Origin: Multifurca ochricompacta
Lineage: Eukaryota; Basidiomycota; Agaricomycetes; Russulales; Russulaceae
Assembly: GCA_022496185.1 (NCBI GenBank)
Contig: WTXG01000378.1
Span: 1 to 28,717 of the forward strand
Length of the DNA: 28,717 nt
Direction: 5' to 3'
The first letter of the stretch is position 1. The number at the start of each line of letters is the position of its first letter. The notes beneath the pieces were generated by a model, which was not told the DNA's origin, did no database searches, and worked only from the letters and a program-made list of their open reading frames with translations. Shown here in pieces: positions 20,954 through 28,717 of the stretch. Position numbers and translations under genes: made by a program.

Positions 20954-21850
20954 TCAAGGTCGAAGTTGGAAGATCAGATGAATGGGCCTTAACACTAGAT
21001 GCATGAAATGAAATGTTTCGGTGGGGGCCGGGGCAACAAATCAGCAGTCCCCCTATGCTTGGGTCATTTTTTCGTTCTGCGTTGATTATTTGTTTACAGG
21101 TTCTCGGTGGTGCTCCTGCGCGTGGTGTGCAGCATGTAGAACAAAGTGTATAGCGTAAGATCTACCGAATGTCGGTGTTTGATGATAGAGTTGCCGCTAA
21201 TGAGTGGATACGCGTAATATATTTATTTATACATCCTTTCCTGTCTGTTCCTAGAAGAACTCCACAGTGACGACGGGGTCTTTCATTTTAATTAAGTCAC
21301 CGTATGAAATCGACTGGCTACGAGCGTGAACCCGAGGACGAGGAGCACTGCGTGGTTCTCTATTACCTTACACTAGCACTCAGTCAACGATACTGCAATG
21401 TAAAGTCGAGCTCGCAACTAGCGGGGAGAGTAAAAGTAATAGAAATTAATGGGGATACGTTGAGGTCATTCTCACGTCTGCCCGCGGACGCAGTTGACAC
21501 CCATCACGACCCGCGCCTCCGCTGTATGTGCTCCGGATTTGGTAGAGATCGATACGTGATTCGTGGCTGTGTTCTAATATGTATGCCCCGGTCAGCATGT
21601 CAGCTTGGAAAACAGTACCAACGGATACTACTGCGAAACCCGCGCCACCAGTGTATCCCGTAATCCTTGATGCGATCAGAATCAGAGTACGAGCCTCAAA
21701 CTCAACCCAGTGATGGATGGTTCTCTAAAGCAGGCTGATGACAAGCCTAGCATGATTTTGCCGAATGCATTGAAAGAGGACAAGATTCAGTTTCGTTCTA
21801 ATGGCCCTGATTTTCACAAACCACAGACTAGAAATCTATATTAACATTAT
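20954..21850. other. Intergenic, 3' side of the C2 gene
   Basis: TTTATTTATAC near 21222 may belong to a 3' processing region. The 119-codon plus-strand frame at 21304-21663 has no motif I recognise and is probably not a gene. Around 21735-21830 the residues PSMILPNALKEDKIQFRSNG look coding-like and may be an earlier exon of the segment at 21890-22260. Confidence 0.4.
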
Positions 21851-21889
21851 TCATTAATTCTTGTGTATTTTAATGGGTATCAGCGAGTA

Positions 21890-22260
21890 GAATACAAGCC
21901 TGTCCGGAAGGCTTGTAGCAACATGGGTCTAGAGGTGTCGTCGCCAGATGGGGGATCGCTAGGAAGCAGCGGTGTGAGTCCTACGAGTCTTAAGTCCTTG
22001 ACCCCAAACTGGGAAGTGGGAGGGAGCACGTGAGCGTAGTAGACAAACAGTTTTCACCAAGTTGTTGATGTCGATGATTGGGAATTTCCAAGTCCAAGTG
22101 CAGGGAACAAGAACCGGTCGTACAAGAAACCCAATCCTTATGAGTCCACGATGTGGATGGCCATTGTGCGGAATACAGAGGCTAGCCGAACATTTCCCTC
22201 CTTACGATGGAGGGGGCTTAAATACAAGCGGCGGAATAAAAATCTTAAGAGAATGCTTTG
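21890..22260 (+). pseudogene. Unrecognised coding-like segment, possibly broken gene
   Basis: Two stretches in the same frame read like protein: RVEYKPVRKACSNMGLEVSS then SLKSLTPNWEVGGS (about 21890-22029), and VDVDDWEFPSPSAGNKNRSY then KKPNPYESTMWMAIV (about 22067-22168). Between them lies GTGAGC at 22030 with AG at 22060-22061, which looks like a 32-nt intron, but the phase is off by one base. An acceptor-like ATCAG precedes the first stretch. I do not recognise the family. It could be a small gene with an indel, an exon pair of a decayed gene, or chance. No start, stop or domain can be assigned. Confidence 0.35.
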
Positions 22261-22914
22261 CACCAGCGTTCTCCCTCGTACGCACAATGCCAGTATATCG
22301 CGGACGCTCAAGCGAGTTTTTTTTTTGTATATCCGCATTTCCATCCGTCCGGTGAGTGACCAGAAAAGAAGGAAAGGGGAGTTCCAACGGGCCAAGTGAG
22401 CGGCAAACAAGATACAGTCCAGAAGACCATATCACCTCCTCAATTGCACCTCCAAAATAGGTAGCAATCCCATTACCAGGAATGTGAATTCAGAAAGAGT
22501 TGTTAGTGACCAAGATGCAGATGAAGGTGAGAGTAGAGTCAAACGCATGCCATGTGTTTGACTCCAGTCACGTGATATATTGCCTCCTACCCTCAGCGTA
22601 GTCGCCTCTGCAAGGTTTGTACGGCATAGCGCACAGCTGCATATCTATCTGCTCATACTGAAACAACTGGAAACATGAATGGTTCCAACAAAACCTGACA
22701 CTTCAAGAGCTAGCTAGTGCAGCGCAAACCGGTAAATCACGTGACATTACAAATAACCATCTCTATCATAGAGATGAGTAAAATTTAGAGTTTGAGATAG
22801 GGGATTTAAAAAAAGTTCAAACGCTCTGTAACTCTGCAACTAGCATATCCTTCCCGTGCGATGTACGGGCTCTTCTCTAATACTTCGAAAGGACACCGCA
22901 GCGCGTAATCATTT
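22261..22914. other. Intergenic
   Basis: The frame running through 22261-22400 becomes basic and loses protein character. A 19-nt perfect inverted repeat (CATCTCTAT-C-ATAGAGATG) lies at 22758-22776, about 140 bp downstream of the siderophore synthetase stop. Nothing else was seen. Confidence 0.5.
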
Positions 22915-25290
22915 CTACAAATGGTTTAGTTCTCCCTTGCTTTCCTCGGCTCTTCCCTCTGGTCTGAATTGAATCAAGTTTGGAAAGGGTTCGTCGACGG
23001 ACTAGAAGTAATCATTATGTCAGAAAAATGGGATATGGGAGTGCTTCAGGAGGTACTGACCTCGCGATATACACCTTCCAGTTTCATTCTCATCAAGCAT
23101 TTCCCAGGTAAGTTCGTCACTCCGTCATCCATCCAGGTCGACCAGAGCCATGAACTGCGAGGAATCTCGCACGTCAAGTGCGCGCGTACCAAGGACCACG
23201 CGCTACCATCACCGTGAAGTCGGAGGACTCGTGCGAGACGATGTAGGTGGTTGTGGATCAGGGTGTGATATAGTTTTTTTGCTGCCTCTTCGCGTGTAGA
23301 GGTTACCACGCAGTGTTCGGGGAGAAAAGAGAATTGGCAACCGGTGGAGGTGTGTAAGGTCAGAGGATGAACCCGCAGCCCACCCAGATCGCGCAAGACG
23401 AAGCCAGTAGGTGTAAGGGATGTACGCGAGAGGCGCAACAGCGTGTTTTGTGGATGTGCCTCGAAGGCGACACCGTTATGAAGTAGGGGTGGAACGACTG
23501 CCGCCACAAGAAGGCGTGAGTATCTTGACCAGTAATCTCAGTCAGAGAAATCACTGAAGCGTTGAGACTTACTGGTCGAAAAAGGCCAGCCGCTTTGTTC
23601 GTGAGTCCAGACCCATGACGTGCTGCACTATGGGGGTCCCCGGTGGCAACCCGAATGCCCCGTTTCTAGGAGGGCAGCGCACATTATTACTGCCTCAGTG
23701 TCGTCTGGGAGGTATTGCTTCCTGATCACGACCGTGAAGTGCTTTGCAACATCCGGGTCCAGGCTAACGCCTGTGGCATCTCTTGAACAGATTGCACTGG
23801 CAATCTCTTGTTCGATTGTCAAATCTGAGGATCGATGGCTAGGTTCGGTACGATCTCCTTGGAAAAGCGTGGTCCGAAATTCGCCGTAAAGTGGGAAATA
23901 GTGCGGAGAGCGGAAGACACGCGGATACCAACTGAAAGCTTCAGCGCAATGTCCGGAACCTCTGGAAAGACAACAGTTCTGCATATATTCTATGCCATGA
24001 GCTAAACATAACTTGTGATGATAAACGCACCGAATGCTTGTCTGGCCGAGGGCAGGGATACTGAGCTCCTCATCTAAAATTTCCACGTCTGGAAACTTGG
24101 AGCGCAGATTTGCAACTTGGAGATCGTATACGGGAACAATGATGCATCCATCTCGTTCCGGGAGCGACCTGCCCGAAACGCGGGAGGCTATTCCTGTGAC
24201 GGCACGAATCTCTCGTTCAAAAGGCCCTAAGATATCGAGCCTGGAACTGGACACGACAGCGAAATGGATCCGCGGGTTATTCCAGTCCCTGCTTTGTGGG
24301 TCATGTTGTGGTAGAGGCGAAACGGCGTGACGAGCACGGTGCATCTAATCAATGTAAGACCAGCAGGTGGAGACAGAAGAGAAGCGAGTCGCACAGGATG
24401 CGTTGGATGACCTTCAACGACGGAGTGCTCCCACTCAATAGTCGACGAGAAGACTGTGGGACAAACGGAGGGTTTTCGTATACGGCCCCTGTGAAGGCAC
24501 GAACTTAGTCAATGCAGTTTAAAATCGCGCCAACAAAACAGCGCACTTTGCCAAATGTAAGAACTTGAGAGTTCCTCTGCCAGACTGGCGATAATATCAC
24601 TTCCCACCATGACATCTGCCGCAAATTTTCTCCACCAGTGTAGAGGATCTCGGCTCTGCGTGAGAAGAGCAGCTTCTCCTAGTTGCCATGACGGGGACAC
24701 TAGACTGGAGAGAATGGACCTTTGAAGAGAGGACTAGCGTAGATGAGTAGAAGACTTGAACAGGAGCCAGACGACCTCAACCCTACATTTCGCCCAATCC
24801 AGATTCTCGGGATGAAATATCGAAGAACGCGGGCACCATGTCAAGGGGTCTAGCAGAGATATCAACCTCCCATGTCCGGTGAAAGCTCCGGTGAGGACAG
24901 GCTCCTGGTGCAGCGGAATGATTGCGAATACGCCTGCAGGACGCAAGGGCCGAGTAATGGTGGGGTGCTCCCCAGAACGTATGTAGACAGTATGACGCAG
25001 ACACCGCATGCCTCATCAGAAGATATGGGGACATAGTATGCGCGAAGCAATGATTCTGTTACAATACTTGCAAGGAGTCGTGAAGTGACGGCAAAGGCGG
25101 CCCTTTCTGAAGGGTGTAGGCGTGATGCCAGGTTCCAGGTAGTAACGGTGTGGGCAGTACAAGTGGATGGAAGCCAATGGCTGCTCGACTTGAACCTCTC
25201 TAATTTGCACAATCCAGAGGCACCTGAGGACCTGGCAGGGGTGCGATGAAGACTGGTCAAATTCAGTCCCAATGAAGCTGCACAACCCAT
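22915..25290 (-). CDS. NRPS-independent siderophore synthetase (IucA/IucC family), several frame breaks
   Basis: Enzymes of this family use ATP to join citrate or similar carboxylates to amines or alcohols, making siderophores. N-terminal part: LHPSERAAFAVTSRLLASIV, TESLLRAYYVPISSDEACGV (about 25150-25015), RPAGVFAIIPLHQEPVL and EWEHSVVEGHPTHP. An intron at 24345-24394 leads to MHRARHAVSPLPQ, NNPRIHFAVVSSSRLDILGP and ILDEELSIPALGQTSIR. A likely intron at 23962-24030 is followed by ALKLSVGIRVSSALRTISH, the family signature. Then come DPDVAKHFTVVIRKQY, MCAALLETGHSG, GLDSRTKRLAFFDQ, intron 23524-23572, HNGVAFEAHPQNTLLRL, DLGGLRVHP, LPEHCVV, YHTLIHNHLHRL, PGKCLMRMKLEGVYRE, intron 23002-23060, and a last exon 23001-22915. 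One-base breaks lie near 23652 (G-run), 23840 (T-run), the intron near 24030 and 24985. The exact start is not settled; the ATG at 25290 opens the first exon frame. Family call is strong; the product is unknown (rhizoferrin-like citrate siderophores are one possibility). Confidence 0.85.
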
Positions 25291-25499
25291 GGATCAATTA
25301 CAGTTTGAAACTAAAGAAATGGGCTGAAGAAAGCGGATTGCGATTTGGGGAAGTATATGAGAAGAAACAAGTTGATGCATTTGGGTATTTTATGATATGG
25401 AGGTGGCCGAGGTGAAGTTTGTTGGTTGCGGACTTGGGATGTTGCAAGTCGTCATCGATGGGCGTTTCCCGATTGGACGTTCAATGACAATGAAACCAT

Positions 25500-25508
25500 A
25501 TCTGATAA
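25500..25508 (+). promoter_or_regulatory. GATA-type iron regulator site ATCTGATAA
   Basis: Exact match to ATCWGATAA, the extended consensus described for fungal siderophore repressors of the SreA/Sre1/Urbs1 GATA family. It lies about 210 bp upstream of the siderophore synthetase reading frame. The match is seen; binding is inferred. Confidence 0.55.
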
Positions 25509-25919
25509 GATTCAGGGGCAAATTGGAAACGAAGGAGAAGCGAGGGGTTTGAGTAATAATCTGATTAGATTCGTTAATTCGCTGTCAACCTCGGTTGCAT
25601 AGGCTGGAAGCATCCTTCACACGAATAGAATTTACTCATAAAACCCGAGATCAGGATCAGGATCACTCTATCATTAGTGACCAGGACCAGAATGATGTAC
25701 AATCGCTCCGATGTATCGTGTGAAATTATCAAAAACCGGGGGCTTCTTAGAACGAAATTACAGCGACAAAGAATGTGATGTGATTGTCGCCTTTCCTACT
25801 ACTCCTCGATTCAGAGGATCTCTCTGCTTGGCTTGGTTGGATGGTCGCTCGAGGCAGCGGTAAAGGAATGAATGTAATGGTCAACCCGAGGACCACCTCG
25901 GTCATGTGCCAAACTATCC

Positions 25920-25930
25920 TTATCTGATAA
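25920..25930. promoter_or_regulatory. Overlapping double GATA site TTATCTGATAA
   Basis: ATCTGATAA lies on the plus strand (25922-25930) and ATCAGATAA on the minus strand (25920-25928), both exact ATCWGATAA matches. Together they form an 11-nt palindrome around a central T. It lies about 630 bp upstream of the siderophore gene and about 290 bp upstream of npr3, so either gene could be the target. Confidence 0.55.
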
Positions 25931-26222
25931 TGAAAACACTTACACACTTACGACACGATACGACACAATATAATAAATAAATGGGTCCAAGTCGGGTCAC
26001 TTGACGGTCAAGAAGATCAAGCCCGCGCGCGGCTGGTTTCTAACACGCCCTCGATTCTTGTTCTTCAGGTGAAAGGTAAGTAAATGTAAAATTAATTAGT
26101 AAAGTGTCTTACTGGGGAAAGGTGTATGATTTTGTCCCTAATAGCACTCAACCGTCACCCTGTTCTAACTTCGTCTACCCGCTAAATTTCACATCATATA
26201 TATATCCTTGCGGCTATTTTCA

Positions 26223-28717
26223 ATGGCAGAAACGCTTCTAGCCATTGTCTTAGTCACATCTTCTGCCAATGGAAGCAGTCTAATATGCCGTTGGCCGCCA
26301 TCACCTCAAGCGTCACTACGCTTGGCCCGCCCCCGACCAAGCGCCAGCTATGACCCGGACCAATATGATAACCCCTGGCGTTCAGCCAATTTCCAAGAGG
26401 GAGCGCCCAATGATGGACGGACGCTTGCACACCGCACGCATGACGAATGGGAGTACATCTGGCAACGCCACACATGCTGCGCGCGATCGTTCCCTTTCCT
26501 TCTCGCGCTCAACATCGCGCTCAACGCCCTCGGGACGCGCGTCTCCCGCTAAAGATGGAGGGGCGATATGACCTTGACGACCACCGGCCGGTGCACCCCT
26601 GCACGACGAGTATGGCGCGTTGTTTGGGTATGCTGCAGAGTTCCTCGCGGGGCTGCTCCTTCCAAGAGGGCCCTGTGTCACCAGAAGTTCGCCCTCGCGG
26701 TTGACGATCTGTTCTTCGTCGGTCACCCCGTGTGTGCAGATGCGGATGGCACGTGGCGGTTCAAGCAGGAGAAGGACGTGCGCGGACGCGGCGCGCGAAA
26801 GCGCCGCATGTCCGCCGAGGACACTTCTTCGTCTACGGAGTTCGACTCTGCTCAGGAAGATAACTCACTATTGCCGACTTCGTCCTGGTTGCAGACGTTC
26901 CATGTCGCGTTCGTGCACGAGGTACCCGATTTGTCGTCCTCGGCCTCGGGAAACATTGGCCGATACTTCGATGTCGTTTATCAACAAGTCGCATTCACGC
27001 TCACAGCTGTACTCTTCCAAGAGCAGGTCCTGTCAAACTTTGTCGAGAAGGAATGTGACGTCTTGAGTGCGCTCAAAGACGATTTTGCGTCGAAATGTGC
27101 GTGTTGCGCAGTAGTTCTGCACACGTGTGGGCTGATATGTTCCCCCCTTAGCCAGAACATACGAGGAGTACATGAACGAGGCACTATTGGTCTCCTCCAT
27201 TGCACCAGCTATGAAAACCCTATACGAGTCTATAAAGTCACGCTCCCTCGCTCATCTTACGATTCACAACCTTCCCCTGGAGCTGCAGCTCCCGCCACAC
27301 CTGGACGCGCTCTTCACAGCACGGACGACGAGGAGTTTGCCGAGCATGACGAGGTAGAGTCGAGAGATGGGGTTAATACATGGGGCCGCGACTTCGGCAT
27401 TGCATGGCGTCTTCCAGCCCTTGAACCATGGAAGAGCTTGCTGTTGTTGAGTGGCCCCGATGGCCCCAGCCGAGAGTGGATGGACGTGTATGCGGCGATT
27501 CGTGGGACGAACGTGCGAGAGGAAGATAAGCTACTTGCAGAGCAATTAATCAAGTTCCTTGAGACCGTCGACGTCTCTCTGTCGTATGTCTGCCCAGTGC
27601 TGCCGCCTGTATAAGGACTGTAGACTGAACCGCCTCGGGATGTAGACTCATGGACGTGGCAAGTCTATTGGATTGGGACCTCGAGTCACAGGTGTACCCT
27701 ATAGTGCGATGGTTGGTACATCATCGGCGGGCCAAGATCGTTGATATGGTTCACCGAGGCCTCAAAACAGTCTTTGCGTTGCCTTACGAGATGGAAGCTC
27801 CGTACGTCCTGAACTCTTCAGCCTTTAACGCGTCTCCTCATGACTTGCCTAGCCTCAAAGACCTCGCAAAGGAGTTTCGGCAAGCTTTCCCCGACCCCTC
27901 TATCCCCTCATTGCCGCAGCTACTCGCCACTGTTTCCGGAGCTTCGTCGAATCACTTTTACGCAACAGTGGTGAAGGCGAAGGATCGAGTTCCAATGTTC
28001 CACGACGTCGTTCTGTGGATGCTGCAGCGAGATATGCTTATCACCCTGCACCTGCGCGTACGGATCGTCGTTCCTGCTGCGTTGAAGGCCAGGGTGCGCC
28101 GCCGGTGGGAAGAGTTGCGGGAAAATGGGTGGCATACGGAAGAGGATGCGTTCAGGACTCACGGGCATAAAGCACGCACGGATAGCGGGGGGAGCGGGAG
28201 GGATTTTGGGCTGTTTGATGCACCCGTATGGTACACGCGCCGCGGTCCAGGCTCGCAGAATAGCAGTACTAGCATCGGCGAGGTTATTGAGCCGCCGATC
28301 CTCGAGGAGGGCATCGAGCTCGACGAGGAGATCGAGGAAGAAGCTGAGGCCGTAGCTGAGGCGGAGGCTGCAAGTCACAGGGAGCATAATGAGGCGGACG
28401 ACGAGGGCGATGACGCTGAGACATCAATCCTGGCGGATCCCGGACGCGCAACTTCCGTACAGCGCCGATGGTTGCAGGCCATGTCAGAAGGAAAGGATGA
28501 GCTTGTTGCGCGAAGATTTGACCAGTTAAGTCCCTCCCTGCAATTGTACAAGTGATTCAGGGCTGACATGTTCTTGCGTCGGCGTCATAGGATTAACCAG
28601 TACTTTGATGGCACGTGCACAGATGACGAGATACTGTTCAGAGCCGAAATCTCTAGGAGACAATTGCGAGAGGTGCTACATGTTTACGAGGATTATGTGG
28701 GTATTGACGATTCAAAC
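26223..28717 (+). CDS. npr3: Npr3-like nitrogen permease regulator (SEACIT/GATOR1 subunit), 3' end beyond the window
   Basis: Npr3 forms, with Npr2 and Iml1, the GAP-active complex that lowers TORC1 signalling at the vacuole when amino acids or nitrogen are scarce. The start ATG at 26223 gives MAETLLAIVLVTSSANGSSL then CRWPPSP, the typical N-terminal strand. Downstream landmarks are SYDPDQYDNPW; RSLSFSRSTSR; DEYGALFGYAAEFLAGLL; HQKFALAVDDLFFVGHPVCA then DADGTWRFKQEK; SSWLQTFHVAFVHEVPDLSS; YQQVAFTLTAVLFQEQ; YMNEALLVSSIAPAMKTLYE; LPLELQLPPHLDAL; WRLPALEPWKSLLLL; and LLDWDLESQVYPIVRWLVHH. Introns at 27097-27151, 27584-27645 and 28525-28590 are GT-AG with matching phases. The first exon has four or five frame breaks (about 26465-26680) and the second has one near 27311. 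Most are fixed by one base at a homopolymer. An acidic Glu/Ala stretch lies near 28290-28420. The last visible exon (28591 on) reads INQYFDGTCTDDEILFRAEI and continues off the window. Confidence 0.88.

Larger units (their letters stand above)
25291..26222. other. Divergent intergenic region between the siderophore synthetase and npr3
   Basis: About 930 bp shared as promoter by the siderophore synthetase (-) and npr3 (+). It has no supported coding. It holds two locations of the ATCWGATAA iron-regulatory GATA motif (separate entries) and TATATATAT near 26195, which may be a TATA-like element for npr3. The 66-codon minus-strand frame at 25747-25947 has no motif. Confidence 0.6.

Noticed and set aside
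1..28717. CRISPR arrays, bacterial operons, rRNA, and intact transposons with terminal repeats
   Set aside because: None seen. The repeats present are short microsatellites, and the gene structure is that of a eukaryote with introns.

Overview
This window is nuclear DNA from a filamentous fungus, most likely an Agaricomycete (mushroom-type basidiomycete). The evidence is the many short GT-AG introns (about 50-90 nt), a DUF6593 gene (a family typical of Agaricomycetes), an ankyrin remnant of the kind found in large Agaricomycete NACHT/ankyrin proteins, CT-rich tracts before start codons, and no operon-like packing. A Rhizoctonia/Ceratobasidium-like source is possible, but that is a guess.

Layout. 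(1) 58-797 (+): DUF6593 protein with two reading-frame breaks. (2) 1286-3818: a decayed phosphoketolase pathway pair. The C-terminal part of acetate kinase (-) lies head to head with a phosphoketolase (+) that has many stops and frame changes. (3) 4901-5386 (+): small, probably mitochondrial protein. (4) 7519-9850 (-): complete eight-exon casein kinase I of the lipid-anchored Yck type. (5) 9936-14060: gene-poor, with faint coding-like traces. (6) 14496-15728 (+): complete five-exon DsbA/FrnE-like thioredoxin-fold oxidoreductase with a CPWC site. (7) 15742-18420: gene-poor, ending in an ankyrin-repeat relic. (8) 18475-20953 (+): C2-domain protein with a long Pro/Ser/Gln-rich tail. (9) 21890-22260 (+): unrecognised coding-like segment. 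(10) 22915-25290 (-): NRPS-independent (IucA/IucC-type) siderophore synthetase. (11) 26223 to the window end (+): Npr3, a subunit of the SEACIT/GATOR1 complex that restrains TORC1, running off the window.

Two points stand out. First, the 930-bp region between the siderophore synthetase and npr3 carries exact copies of the iron-regulatory GATA site ATCWGATAA, one of them an overlapping double site. This suggests the siderophore gene is iron-repressed. Second, many reading-frame breaks in otherwise well-conserved genes (DUF6593, C2, siderophore synthetase, Npr3) sit at short homopolymers and are repaired by one base. That looks more like base-calling or assembly error than gene death. The phosphoketolase/acetate kinase pair and the ankyrin relic carry much heavier damage and look like real pseudogenes.

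The genes do not form one pathway. Local logic exists only for Xfp-Ack (sugar phosphate to acetyl phosphate to acetate plus ATP) and for the siderophore synthetase with its putative iron-responsive promoter. All family calls come from reading translated motifs, without database searches.
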